Part shown: positions 25,571 to 34,380 of the stretch, in pieces
How the letters are laid out: each line of letters begins with the position of its first letter
Position numbering within the stretch: the stretch's first letter is position 1
Assembly (NCBI GenBank): GCA_030428385.1
Contig: JAUIDY010000011.1
Location: 1-64,000, forward strand
DNA: 64,000 nucleotides
From: Rhodothermia bacterium
GTDB taxonomy: Bacteria; Bacteroidota; Rhodothermia; Rhodothermales; JAAAOL01
Direction: 5' to 3'
Translations under genes and position numbers: made by a program
The notes under the pieces: generated by a model
Told to the model about the DNA's origin: nothing
Seen by the model: the letters and a program-made list of their open reading frames with translations, nothing else
Database searches by the model: none

Positions 25571-28500
25571 TTACTGCCCGGCCAGGTCGGCATCAATCGC
25601 GTCAAGAACCGCATCGGTAAACTGATCCGGCGCAAACGGGGCGATCTCCCGCAGGGTCATGTGCATGGCCTGATCAAGCTGCGGATGCGAGGTCATGCCC
25701 GGCACATGTTCTTCCAGGATGGCCTTGGCATCTTCGTTTTCCAGCAGTTCCGCCAGCGTGCTCCGGGTACTCAGCCCGGTGTCCACGCCGCCGATGGAAG
25801 CCGCCTCGCCGCCGCTGCGGAACGTCACGGTCATCATCACGAACAGGTTTTCGGCATCCGGCATGTCGTCGTTCTGATAGGTGAAATAGACATCATGCTT
25901 GCCGGTCGTGGGGGTGAGTTCGATGCGGTACTGCGACGGCGCGCCGATGGTCGAATCGGGCGTGATGGGGTCGGTGCGCCCCACGGCGGTGCCATCCGGT
26001 GCATCCAGCCGTACCTCGACGTAGCCGCCCGTGCTGTTGAGGAACGGGATGGGTGCCATTCCGCCCAGCACAATCTCGGTCACGCCGGTCAGGTCAAGCT
26101 GCTCGAACCGGGTGAAGGTGTTGGGCCGCTCCACGATGGACATCGGGACGGGCATTTGCGGGACATCCATGATGCTGATATCGTCCGACGCTTCGCCTTC
26201 TGCCATGATGATGGTGGGGGCACGGAGGACGACCACGTCTTCGGCAAACGCGCCCGGCAGGCCATTTGCGCCCCGGTCGCGGTAGGCAGCGCGCAGCACC
26301 ACCGAGCCCTGGTTCGCCGAGGCGTCGGGCGTGTAGGTGCCGGCGGTGGGCAGCGACGGTGCCGGTTCGGCGTTGAGGCTGAGGATGTAGGCCACCATCT
26401 GGCGCACTTCTTCGTCAGAGAGCTGCGGGTGAGGGGGCATCATCACTTCGCCCCAGATACCGGAGCCGCCTTCGCGGATCTTGGTTGCCAGATAGTCCGT
26501 CGCGTTGGGGTCGTCTTCATATTTCTCAGCCACCTCCATGTAGGACGGGCCAATGTTTTCGTCATTCAGCTTGTGACAGGCGAGGCACGTGCCCGCCTCA
26601 ACAAGCAGGCGGCCAGTCTCAAAGGCGGCCGAGGCGTCGGCAGCGCGGTGGCCTTGCGCAATCGCTACCTGGTCATAGCCTTCGCGGAGGTAGTCAACCG
26701 AAACGGCTACCTGATCGGGCGAAATGCCGCCGTCTTCCAGCGAGCCGTCCTCCGCATCGCTCACCCGAACCTGGTACGAAATGGGGTGCGCCGGGAAGAA
26801 AAACGTCCCATTCACCTCGCCGAGGTCGATTTTAACATCTGCCACCTCATTGCCCGCTACAATTTGTGTCTGCTCGGTGGTGGTTTCTCCTGCTGCATCC
26901 GTCACCGCGAGTTGGGCGGTGTAGATGCCGGGCTCGGTGAATGCGTAGCTCATGTCCGGCTCCGAGGATTCTTCAAGCACCGTGCCGTTGGCGTTAGTGA
27001 TGGTCCACGCAAAGGTGAGTGCGTCGTTGTCATAATCCATCGTGCCTGCCGACGAGAACGCAACCGAAAGCGGGATGGCCCCGGCTTCGCGGTCGGTGTT
27101 GAGCTGCGCCACCGGTTTGCGGTTGCCTTCGTTAAACTGGATACGCAGCAGGCGGGCGTCGTCGTTGCCGGTGAACCAACCCGTGCCATATTCCAGCACA
27201 TAAAGGTCGCCGTTCGGGCCGAAGGTGATGTCCATGGGGCTCTTGAACGCATAGTTCGGCATAAAGCGCTCCATCGAGACGTAGTCGCCTGCTTCATCCA
27301 TCGTGACGGCCAGGACCGTTCCCCGCATCCATTCGAGGAGGAACAGCTTGCCGTCGTAGTAATCCGGGAAGGGGCGGGCGGCATCGGCGAAATCATCCTG
27401 GTAATAGACGGGCCCGGCCATGGCGGAGCGGCCGCCAGTGCCCAACACCGGAAACTCTGGCGCGGGGCCAGCGGGATACCAGATGTAGGCCGGTTGCGCA
27501 GGCGGCAGTTCGCGCAGCCCCGTGTTGTTCGGCGAATCGTTGATCGGCTTGGCCGGGTCGAAGGCGGGACCAGAGACCCCGGTGGCAAAGTTCACGTCAT
27601 AATAGGCTTTGTTATCGCCCACAAAGTGCGGCCAGCCATAGTTGCCTGCCTCCCGCGCCTGGTTGTATTCGTCATGCCCGGCAGGGCCGAAGCCTACCGA
27701 ATCTTGTGCGGCATCTGGGCCGATGTCGCCCCAGTAGAGGAAGCCCGTGTGTTTGTCCACCGAGATACGATAGGGGTTGCGGTGGCCCATCGTGTAGATC
27801 TCGGGGCGCGTCTGCGGTGTGCCCGGCGCAAAGAGGTTGCCTTCGGGGATGGTGTAGGAACCATCCGGCTGCGGCGTGATGCGCAGGATTTTGCCGCGCA
27901 GGTCGTTGGTGTTGGCCGACGATTTCTGCGCGTCCCATGGCCCACGTCCTGGCCGTTCGTCGATGGCGGCGTAGCCTGTGGCGTGGGGGTTGGTGTTGTC
28001 GCCCGTAGAGACGTACAGGTTGCCCGCCGCATCAAAGTCAATGGAGCCGCCGGTGTGGCAGCACTCGTCGCGCTGCACGGGCACTTCCACCATGACGATT
28101 TCAGAACTCAGGTCGAGTTCGTCGCCCCGGAGCGTAAAGCGCGAGAGTACGTTTTTTTCCTCGTCGCCGAGGGGCGAGTAGTACATGTAGACCCAGCCGT
28201 TCTCTGCGAAGTTGGGGTCGATGTTCATGCCCACCAGTCCGTCTTCGGCGGTGCTGCCTTGTTCGCCTTCCGGCGCGTTGTAGTAGAGGCTGACGGGAAT
28301 GCTGGCAATCTGCAAGGTTTCCCCCGTGTCGGGTTTGTAGAGCTTCACCGCACCGCGCCGCTCGACGAACAGCACGCGCTCATCGGGCAGGACGGCCAGT
28401 TCCATCGGCTCGGCCAGCGGCTGCGTCAGCGTTTCGATGGTGAAGCGGTTTTCTTCGGGCACGCGTTTGGTGCGGACGTCGCTGTAGTCTAGTTCGCCGC

Positions 28501-29245
28501 CGCCCATCGCGTAGTGCAGACCGCCAAGGAGATGCTGCAAGAACAGCGGCTCGGCGTATGTCTCATCCGTATGACCCATGCTGGTGTAGAAGGCGCGGCC
28601 GCCGTCGTACTCGTGGTACCAACTCATCGGGTGGTCGCCGTCCATCGTGCCACCTTCGTAGCTCGTCTCGTCGATATCGATCAGCACGTTGAGGTCGGGG
28701 TTGACGTCGCGGAAGTTGTAAAACTCATCGGTCCGCTCCCAGCGCGCCGGAAGCCCTTCCGTTGCGGGGTGATTGGTGTCGAGCACACGGAAGGCTGCAT
28801 CCCGTACATTCGGGTTGTTCGGGTGGCTCGTGAAGTACGCCCCGGCGAGGAGGCCATACCACGGCCAGTCGTATTCGGTGTCGGTAGCCGAGTGAATGCC
28901 CACATAGCCGCCTCCGGCCTGGATGTAACGCTCGAAGTCGTTCTGCTGCGTGTGGTCCAGCACGTCGCCGGTGGTGTTCAGGAACACGACGGCGCGGTAC
29001 TGTTGTAGGTTGTTTTCGTGGAAGGCACTGGCGTCCTCGGTGGCGTCGACGGCAAAGCCGTGTTCTTCTCCAAGCTGTTGCAGGGCTGCGATGCCCGCCT
29101 CAATGGATGCATGGCGGAAACCGGCGGTCTTGGAAAAGACCAAAACGCGTGGTTCGTCCTGGGTCTGGATCATCGTCATGCCTGCGGTGAGGACTAGGAC
29201 GGCCAAGAGGACAACAAGGCCGAAACGAAACGGTAGCTGGTTCAT
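25571..29245 (-). CDS. ThuA / soluble glucose dehydrogenase-like / PKD / cytochrome c fusion protein
   Basis: This 1224-residue exported protein has several modules. A signal anchor is followed by a ThuA domain (about 30-250; VLVFSKTAGFRHASIEAGI, GGGYVGIHSATD, PMSWYHEYDGGRAFYTSMGH). A PQQ-type glucose/sorbosone dehydrogenase propeller covers about 260-705 (CCHTGGSIDFDAAGNLYVST, LRGKILRI, GHRNPYRI, GNYGWPHF). A PKD domain follows (about 705-790). A monoheme cytochrome c contains CLACH near residue 888 and MMPPHPQLSDEEV. A CBM6-like beta domain then precedes a helical tail with TLAELLENEDAKAILEEHVP near 1163. The tail resembles modules at the ends of some glycoside hydrolases. It probably oxidises a sugar and passes electrons to the periplasmic heme; this is inferred from its domains. 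TetR lies 82 bp upstream. Confidence 0.9.
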   Translation of the reverse strand: MNQLPFRFGLVVLLAVLVLTAGMTMIQTQDEPRVLVFSKTAGFRHASIEAGIAALQQLGEEHGFAVDATEDASAFHENNLQQYRAVVFLNTTGDVLDHTQQNDFERYIQAGGGYVGIHSATDTEYDWPWYGLLAGAYFTSHPNNPNVRDAAFRVLDTNHPATEGLPARWERTDEFYNFRDVNPDLNVLIDIDETSYEGGTMDGDHPMSWYHEYDGGRAFYTSMGHTDETYAEPLFLQHLLGGLHYAMGGGELDYSDVRTKRVPEENRFTIETLTQPLAEPMELAVLPDERVLFVERRGAVKLYKPDTGETLQIASIPVSLYYNAPEGEQGSTAEDGLVGMNIDPNFAENGWVYMYYSPLGDEEKNVLSRFTLRGDELDLSSEIVMVEVPVQRDECCHTGGSIDFDAAGNLYVSTGDNTNPHATGYAAIDERPGRGPWDAQKSSANTNDLRGKILRITPQPDGSYTIPEGNLFAPGTPQTRPEIYTMGHRNPYRISVDKHTGFLYWGDIGPDAAQDSVGFGPAGHDEYNQAREAGNYGWPHFVGDNKAYYDVNFATGVSGPAFDPAKPINDSPNNTGLRELPPAQPAYIWYPAGPAPEFPVLGTGGRSAMAGPVYYQDDFADAARPFPDYYDGKLFLLEWMRGTVLAVTMDEAGDYVSMERFMPNYAFKSPMDITFGPNGDLYVLEYGTGWFTGNDDARLLRIQFNEGNRKPVAQLNTDREAGAIPLSVAFSSAGTMDYDNDALTFAWTITNANGTVLEESSEPDMSYAFTEPGIYTAQLAVTDAAGETTTEQTQIVAGNEVADVKIDLGEVNGTFFFPAHPISYQVRVSDAEDGSLEDGGISPDQVAVSVDYLREGYDQVAIAQGHRAADASAAFETGRLLVEAGTCLACHKLNDENIGPSYMEVAEKYEDDPNATDYLATKIREGGSGIWGEVMMPPHPQLSDEEVRQMVAYILSLNAEPAPSLPTAGTYTPDASANQGSVVLRAAYRDRGANGLPGAFAEDVVVLRAPTIIMAEGEASDDISIMDVPQMPVPMSIVERPNTFTRFEQLDLTGVTEIVLGGMAPIPFLNSTGGYVEVRLDAPDGTAVGRTDPITPDSTIGAPSQYRIELTPTTGKHDVYFTYQNDDMPDAENLFVMMTVTFRSGGEAASIGGVDTGLSTRSTLAELLENEDAKAILEEHVPGMTSHPQLDQAMHMTLREIAPFAPDQFTDAVLDAIDADLAGQ

Positions 29246-29326
29246 GAGCTAACTTCAGTTGTGGGTAGTGGGTCGTTGGGGCACGCAGCGCGGCAAAGGG
29301 CCGGGTGCGTTTATATAAAAAGGGGG

Positions 29327-29953
29327 TTATACAGGATGGGGCACCTGGATGGGCAGGTCTGTGGCCAGCGCTTTTTCAACCCGCGCAAAGGTTAAGGTCA
29401 GCAGTTCGTCGGTCACCTCGATCTCGCCTTTGTCGCGCATATGCGCCAGAATCTGGATGGGTCCAGCGATGAGGGCATAACCCACATACCGGAGTGGCGA
29501 CGTGTGTAACTGTTCGAGGAGGTTGGGGAAAAACGTGCGTATTACTTCGGCTTCAATCTCTTTTTTCCGTGCTTGTGTTTCTTCGGTGAGCACCGATGAA
29601 ACCTCGCATTGCAGCATCACCCGCGACGCCGCGCCGTGGTCGAGGTGCCACCGGGCAAACGCGAACCAGTACGGGCGCAGGCGGGCATTGGGTGCAACCG
29701 ACGGGTCGAAGGCATCCATGACCGCCCGGATGTATTGCGATACAATCATCAGGTAGAGTTCGTTGATCAACTGCTCCTTGGTTTCGAAGTAGGCGAACAG
29801 CGTTCCTTTTGCGACACCCGCCCGGCGTGCAATGGCCGAGGTGGGGACGCTTGGCAAGCCATCGCGGGCGAAAAGGTCGAGCGCAGCATGGAGGAGGGCG
29901 GTACGTTTGTCATGGACCCCGTTCTTTCGGTGGGGTGCAGCAGGGGCGTTCAT
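29327..29953 (-). CDS. TetR-family transcriptional regulator
   Basis: This 208-residue protein has the TetR DNA-binding domain at the N-terminus: ALLHAALDLFARDGL, then TSAIARRAGVAKGTLFAYF, then ETKEQLINELY. The remaining helices are the variable ligand domain. A 20-base near-perfect palindrome lies 50 bp upstream of the start, the usual position for an autoregulatory operator. The ThuA fusion gene follows on the same strand after 82 bp and may share the transcript. The ligand is unknown. Confidence 0.93.
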   Translation of the reverse strand: MNAPAAPHRKNGVHDKRTALLHAALDLFARDGLPSVPTSAIARRAGVAKGTLFAYFETKEQLINELYLMIVSQYIRAVMDAFDPSVAPNARLRPYWFAFARWHLDHGAASRVMLQCEVSSVLTEETQARKKEIEAEVIRTFFPNLLEQLHTSPLRYVGYALIAGPIQILAHMRDKGEIEVTDELLTLTFARVEKALATDLPIQVPHPV

Positions 29954-30003
29954 TGGGGAAAGATCATCGAAATAGGGTGTGGCGGAATAAATTAAATTAG
30001 CAA

Positions 30004-30023
30004 TTGACCGACCGGTCAGTCAA
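30004..30023. promoter_or_regulatory. TetR-type operator
   Basis: TTGACCGACCGGTCAGTCAA is a 20-base palindrome with one mismatched pair. The GACCGGTC core with flanking TTGAC/GTCAA is a common operator shape for TetR/AcrR regulators. It lies 51-70 bp upstream of the tetR start. Assignment to this regulator is by position. Confidence 0.7.
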
Positions 30024-30079
30024 TCCGTTCAAGCAATCTTCACCTCTGGTGTTATTCTATCTTTTCTTGTTGATGGAGG

Positions 30080-30200
30080 TCTCTGTACACGACAAAACGT
30101 ATTTTCTTGTCATCTCGACGACCATCGGGAGGAGAGCTCTCCCCCGTTTGCGCTGTTTCCAATGTGGGAGATCTCTCACATACGTTCGAGATGACACCGT
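30080..30200 (-). repeat. Family A repeat, copy 2 (long form)
   Basis: The unit contains terminal arms GTCATCTCGA and TCGAGATGAC and inner arms with GAGAGCTCTCCC and GGGAGATCTCTC. Outside the arms it carries a tail reading ACACGACAAAACG. Read on the minus strand it matches 58095-58215 over about 118 bases at roughly nine of ten positions by eye, including the tail. Confidence 0.75.
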
Positions 30201-30232
30201 TCTAGGGATTGTGGTGTACCAAGGATGGGGGT

Positions 30233-30895
30233 TTACTCCTTTTCTGTCAGTCCCGCAAGCGTGACAAAGCGGTCAAACTCTTCTTCAAGCCGTTGCCGAA
30301 GTGCATCCAGTTGCGGGGCAGAGAACGCCCGTGAGATCTTTAAAACGCTTTGATAGAACCAAAATTGCTGGTCTGGCCCAGCACTCAGCGCGCGGCGGTT
30401 GGGGCCATGCGCAAACACGTCGATGCCGCGTTTGAGGGCCTGGTTCATCGACCACAAGTTGTGCATCTTGTCGGCCAGGCTCACCGCCATCGCTTCGGGG
30501 GTGCCGTCGCGTAGCTGCGCCAGGTAGCCTTCCTTGCGGGCGCGCCACGATCGGCGGCTTCCATCCTCGGCATACTTCTGTTCGCTGACGGTTTGCACAA
30601 TCTCCGTGACCGTGGCTCCCATCTGCGTGTGCAGGTGCTCCACAACGTACCGTTGCTGGTGCCGGTTTTCGTCCTCGATGACATCGTGCAGAAACGCGGC
30701 GGCCACGGTGGCATCGTCCCAGCCTGCCCGTGCCACCAGCATTGCCACGGCGGTGACGTGCGCCATGGTGGGAATCAAGACGCTGTGGCCCTCGGGGGTG
30801 GCAAACGGTTCATTCCGCCACCGGCCTTTGCGGTAGGTGCCGTCGTGCCACTGGGCAGCGAGTTCGATGGCGTGCTCGATAATGGGGCTAAACAT
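30233..30895 (-). CDS. HD-domain hydrolase, single-domain ppGpp hydrolase-like
   Basis: This 220-residue protein is a single HD domain of the RelA/SpoT hydrolase type. The conserved blocks are AIELAAQWHDGTYRKG, the His of MAHVTAVAML, the metal-binding FLHDVIEDEN, and SLADKMHNLWSM. There is no synthetase or TGS domain, so it resembles small alarmone hydrolases (MESH1-like). It would remove the 3'-pyrophosphate of (p)ppGpp or a similar nucleotide. It starts five bases after the bshC stop and is probably translated from the bshC transcript. Another phosphohydrolase substrate is possible. Confidence 0.8.
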   Translation of the reverse strand: MFSPIIEHAIELAAQWHDGTYRKGRWRNEPFATPEGHSVLIPTMAHVTAVAMLVARAGWDDATVAAAFLHDVIEDENRHQQRYVVEHLHTQMGATVTEIVQTVSEQKYAEDGSRRSWRARKEGYLAQLRDGTPEAMAVSLADKMHNLWSMNQALKRGIDVFAHGPNRRALSAGPDQQFWFYQSVLKISRAFSAPQLDALRQRLEEEFDRFVTLAGLTEKE

Positions 30896-30900
30896 GGGTA

Positions 30901-32544
30901 CTATAACTCAAGGACCTGATGCGCGGATGTATCGAGGTCAAGATTTTCTTCCAAGGTACGCAGCAGCGACGGACCGTATTTGTTGAGGAAATAAAAGATG
31001 GAAATCGCGCGTTCTTGCAAGCCGCTGGGGAAAAGGTTGGCTTGTGCTTTTTCGAGTTGGCCCAGCACGACTTCCTGATTTCGTTTCTCGGCCTTCACCA
31101 CGCGCCCCTTAAACTGCCCCCATTCTTTCATAAACGCGGCCCGCGTGGCCTCGGCGGCCTTGATGAGCGTACGGTCTACCTGCTCCAGCGGCGGCTTTAT
31201 TTCGTTGATGGCCTGATGCAGGTGTTTGGCGGCGTCCTTAAACAGGGCGTCCACATCCACACTCATCTCTTGCTTCACCACACGCTGGAACAACTGGTCG
31301 AGGTCTTGGGCAAACGCATCGACGTCCAGCCCGTACCGGTCCAGCACCTTTTGCACCTTGCCTTCCACCAGAGAGAGGCTGGCACGAGGGTAGATGAGGG
31401 GCATGGGCACGCCCGCCCATTCGTAGATGGGTTTAAACTGCGCAAAGTAGGAAATCTCGCCGGGGCCGCCGATGTACGCGGCGGTGGGCAATAGCACGTC
31501 CTGCATCAGCGGGCGCAGCACCACGTTGGGGCTAAACCGTTCGGGTTCGGCGTCTAGCATAGCCAACAACGCCTGCTGCGCGTAAACGCGGTTCGTTCCG
31601 CGCACGGCAAAGCCTTCATCGGTGGTATCCAGCGGGTACCGTCCGCCGTCTTCGAGGATAAACAGGTTGGTGGAGCGCGGACGCACTTGCGCGTGGAAGT
31701 CTTCGTCCAACGCCTCACTCACGTCCTGCAACCGCTGAAACGAGGTGGCGTGGTCTTCTATCTCGCGCTTAAAAAGCGGAGCCGCCAGTCGTTTCAGCGC
31801 GGCGTCATCAGGGTCGATGAAGACGAGCCCAGCGTCGGGGAAGAGGCCGCGCATCGTCTGAGCGAAGGCGTCGGTGAACGTCGCGCCGGGTTGGTAGGCC
31901 GACCGCAGGAGGTCCATGACCTCGGGGCGGAAGTCGGAGGGCGGCAGCAGATCTTCGAGCGCATCCAGCACCTCGGTAATCTGTTCGGTGAAGGCCAGCC
32001 GCCCCACCGAGCCAAGGTTGCCGTCGTCGGGCAGCACATGACCGGTGTAGCGCAGCGAGGCCATGTCGTTGCCCCGCAATACGTTCATGCCCGTGACTTC
32101 GTCGAGGTCGTGGTCGCCGCCTTCGAGCCAGAACACCGGCACCACCGGGCGTCCGGTTTCCTCAGCAAGTTGCCGGGTGACATGCAGCGCCGTGATGGTT
32201 TTGAGCGGTGTGTAGAGCGGCCCGGTGAAGAGACCGACCTGTTGCCCTGTCACCACGGCCACCGATGCCGGGTCGCGGAGCGCTTCGATGTGCGCACGGG
32301 TGGCTTCGTCTAGCCCCCAGCGTTTGTTCTGGGCCAGCAGCACGTCGGCGAGCGTGTTGCGGTCGCGGGTGTGCTGTGCCGCCTGCTGGGCTGCGTCGGC
32401 ACGGGCAGTGGGGTCTTGCCAGTCTCCGGCGTAGAACGGGGCCACGCGGGCGAAGTCGGTGCCGTAGGTGGTGAACAACGCAGGAAATGCCTGCATCGAC
32501 GCATAAGAAACGCGCCGCAGTCCTGTTGTTGTAGAGGGTGTCAT
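30901..32544 (-). CDS. bshC: Putative cysteine ligase BshC (bacillithiol synthesis)
   Basis: This 547-residue protein matches BshC, which adds cysteine to glucosaminyl-malate in the last step of bacillithiol formation. Visible family blocks are VVTGQQVGLFTGPLYTPLKT, VPVFWLEGGDHDLDEV, LPTAAYIGGPGEISYFAQ and the Leu-rich coiled coil near the C-terminus (AEATRAAFMKEWGQFKGRVV). The frame is open to 32595, but an intrinsic terminator at 32551-32590 lies inside that extension, so the ATG at 32544 (MTPSTTTGLRRVSY) is the start. The HD hydrolase gene follows at five bases. No bshA or bshB is in the window. Confidence 0.93.
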   Translation of the reverse strand: MTPSTTTGLRRVSYASMQAFPALFTTYGTDFARVAPFYAGDWQDPTARADAAQQAAQHTRDRNTLADVLLAQNKRWGLDEATRAHIEALRDPASVAVVTGQQVGLFTGPLYTPLKTITALHVTRQLAEETGRPVVPVFWLEGGDHDLDEVTGMNVLRGNDMASLRYTGHVLPDDGNLGSVGRLAFTEQITEVLDALEDLLPPSDFRPEVMDLLRSAYQPGATFTDAFAQTMRGLFPDAGLVFIDPDDAALKRLAAPLFKREIEDHATSFQRLQDVSEALDEDFHAQVRPRSTNLFILEDGGRYPLDTTDEGFAVRGTNRVYAQQALLAMLDAEPERFSPNVVLRPLMQDVLLPTAAYIGGPGEISYFAQFKPIYEWAGVPMPLIYPRASLSLVEGKVQKVLDRYGLDVDAFAQDLDQLFQRVVKQEMSVDVDALFKDAAKHLHQAINEIKPPLEQVDRTLIKAAEATRAAFMKEWGQFKGRVVKAEKRNQEVVLGQLEKAQANLFPSGLQERAISIFYFLNKYGPSLLRTLEENLDLDTSAHQVLEL

Positions 32545-32550
32545 GGGCGA

Positions 32551-32590
32551 TAAAGACAAAAAGCGAAGCCCCGGTCTTCGAAGCTTCGCT
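32551..32590 (-). terminator. Intrinsic terminator after the DUF151 nuclease gene
   Basis: On the minus strand AGCGAAGC and GCTTCGCT form an eight-pair stem (32562-32569 with 32583-32590), followed by TTTTTGTCTTT. It closes the DUF151 transcript 47 bp after its stop and sets the bshC start downstream. Confidence 0.8.
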
Positions 32591-32636
32591 CGCATGTACT
32601 GATTAGGTGAGGGATTGTAGGGCCACCATCGCGGAT

Positions 32637-33224
32637 TTACTCGCCTTCCAGACGGGCGATTTCGTCGCGGAGTTGCGCGGCCCGTTCGTAATCTTCTTTC
32701 TGGATGGCTTCCTCCAACTGTTGCTCCATCCGCTCGCGGTGGGTCAGCGACGAACTGGGTTCTTCGACGGCTGCCGAACTGCTACTGCCACTGGTCAGCG
32801 CAGACACACTTTCATCTTCGGTGGGGATGCCCGCTTCTTCGAGTACGGGCGGGGCGACGTAGATCGGCGCGTCCATCCGCACGGCCAGCGCGACGGCGTC
32901 GCTCGGGCGGGCGTCGAGCTGGCCTTCTTCGCCGTCATGGATGAAGCGGATCTTGGCGAAAAACGTACCTTCGCGCAACTCGTCGATGATGATGTCGAGC
33001 ACTTCCGCGCCGACGGCTTCGAGCGTGTCGCGGAGCAGGTCGTGGGTCATCGGGCGGGGCGGCTGGATTTTTTCCAACTCCAACGCAATGGCCTGGGCCT
33101 CAAACGCGCCGATGATAATAGGCAGGCGGCGGTTGCCGTCGATTTCGCCTAATACCAGGGCATACGCGCCGCCGCTCGAAGGACTGGTCGAAAGACCGAT
33201 AATGTCTACTTGTATAACACTCAT
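32637..33224 (-). CDS. Bifunctional nuclease-domain (DUF151) protein with UVR motif
   Basis: The 195-residue protein has an N-terminal DUF151 domain: LVLGEIDGNRRLPIIIGAFE, MTHDLLRDTLEAVGAEV, LDARPSDAVALAVRMDAPIY. A Ser-rich linker follows, then a UVR-type coiled-coil motif (MEQQLEEAIQKEDYERAAQL). This domain order is typical of Bacteroidota members. DUF151 proteins are reported as nucleases in some bacteria and plants; UVR motifs mediate protein contacts in UvrB and Clp adaptors. It is followed by a terminator and preceded by hisC, 43 bp away, on the same strand. Confidence 0.92.
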   Translation of the reverse strand: MSVIQVDIIGLSTSPSSGGAYALVLGEIDGNRRLPIIIGAFEAQAIALELEKIQPPRPMTHDLLRDTLEAVGAEVLDIIIDELREGTFFAKIRFIHDGEEGQLDARPSDAVALAVRMDAPIYVAPPVLEEAGIPTEDESVSALTSGSSSSAAVEEPSSSLTHRERMEQQLEEAIQKEDYERAAQLRDEIARLEGE

Positions 33225-33267
33225 AGGAATATCTTCAGCGTGATCGCGTGCGAAGGGCGCACCCCGC

Positions 33268-34368
33268 TTAGGAAAGCACCTGCTTCAACGCGACCAAAAA
33301 AGCCTTGTTCTCATCCGGGGTGCCCGCATTGACGCGCAAAAAGCCACGAAGTTCAGGGTAGCCGCCCATGTTGCGGACGAGCACGCCACTTTCGCCCAGG
33401 CCCTGCATCACGGTTTCGGGGGCGAGCGGGGTACGGAAAAGCAAAAAGTTGGCCTGCGAAGGCACCACCGATACGCCGTCAAGTGCCGCCAGCGCTACGC
33501 TGAGTTTTTGGCGCTCTGATTTAAGCAACGCCGTCCGCTGATCGATGAGGTCCGGGTGTTGTAACAGCGCCAGCGCTGTCGCCTCCGACAGCCGGTCCAC
33601 CATAAACGGCAGCCGCGATTTCATCATCTCGGTGATGACCGCCGGGTGCGCCAGCAAAAAGCCCAGCCGCATCCCCGCGAGGCCGCACGCCTTCGAGAAG
33701 GTGCGCAGCAGAATCAGGTGGGGGTGGTCAGCGAGGATGGTCTGGGCGCTGACTTCTTCGGTGAACTCCACGTAGGCTTCGTCCACCACCACCATGCCGG
33801 GGGCGGCTTCCACAACGGCCTGTACGTCTTCCAACGGCAGCGAAAGGCCGGTCGGGTTGTTCGGCGTGGTGAGCACCACCAGCGCAGGCTGTGTCCGCTG
33901 GATGGCGTCGAGGATGGCAGGCACATCGAAGCGTAAATCGTCACGGGGGGCGATCTGTGTCAGGTCGGCATCGAAGAGGCGGGCCACCTTCTCATAGAGC
34001 GCAAACATAGGGCGCGGCAGCACCACGGGCGTCCCCGAATCGATAAAACACAGCCCAAACGTATAGGTTAATTCGTTGGAGCCGTTGCCGATCAGGATGC
34101 CGTCGGCGTCCCAGTCCACATGCTCTGCGATGGCGTAGCGGAGCGCATCCGGCTGCTCGTTCGGGTAGCGGTTCAGCGAGATCTGCAAAAACGTCTCGGC
34201 CAACTCGGCCTTCAACGCGGCGGGCAGGTCAAGCGGGCACTCATTTTGGTTGAGCTTTACGGTCACATCCGGCACACCGCCGACGATGTAAGGCTTTTCA
34301 CTGCGCACGGCCGGGCGGAAGTAATTCAGCACCTCGTCGAGCGTGCGCGTGGTTTGAGAGATGGTCAT
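33268..34368 (-). CDS. hisC: Histidinol-phosphate aminotransferase
   Basis: This 366-residue fold-type I PLP enzyme transaminates imidazole-acetol phosphate to histidinol phosphate. Features are KLNQNECPLDLPAALKAEL, GNGSNELTYTF, LTTPNNPTGLSLP, VVDEAYVEFTEE, the Schiff-base lysine in LRTFSKACGLAGMRLGF and the C-terminal FLRVNAGTPDEN. An in-frame ATG at 34398 adds ten residues from a repeat-containing spacer; the ATG at 34368 (MTISQTTRTLDEVLNYFRP) is more likely. It lies downstream of hisD on the same strand, separated by about 200 bp of repeats. Confidence 0.95.
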   Translation of the reverse strand: MTISQTTRTLDEVLNYFRPAVRSEKPYIVGGVPDVTVKLNQNECPLDLPAALKAELAETFLQISLNRYPNEQPDALRYAIAEHVDWDADGILIGNGSNELTYTFGLCFIDSGTPVVLPRPMFALYEKVARLFDADLTQIAPRDDLRFDVPAILDAIQRTQPALVVLTTPNNPTGLSLPLEDVQAVVEAAPGMVVVDEAYVEFTEEVSAQTILADHPHLILLRTFSKACGLAGMRLGFLLAHPAVITEMMKSRLPFMVDRLSEATALALLQHPDLIDQRTALLKSERQKLSVALAALDGVSVVPSQANFLLFRTPLAPETVMQGLGESGVLVRNMGGYPELRGFLRVNAGTPDENKAFLVALKQVLS

Positions 34369-34380
34369 GGGTTTTGGGGC

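Noticed and set aside
25565-28492. A 975-codon open frame on the plus strand opposite the ThuA fusion gene
   Set aside because: It is the antisense shadow of a high-GC gene with biased third positions. The translation is rich in Arg, Gly, His and Val without domains, while the opposite frame shows clear motifs from end to end.
32545-32595. Longer N-terminus for BshC
   Set aside because: The extension is encoded by a terminator hairpin belonging to the upstream gene and has no family similarity.
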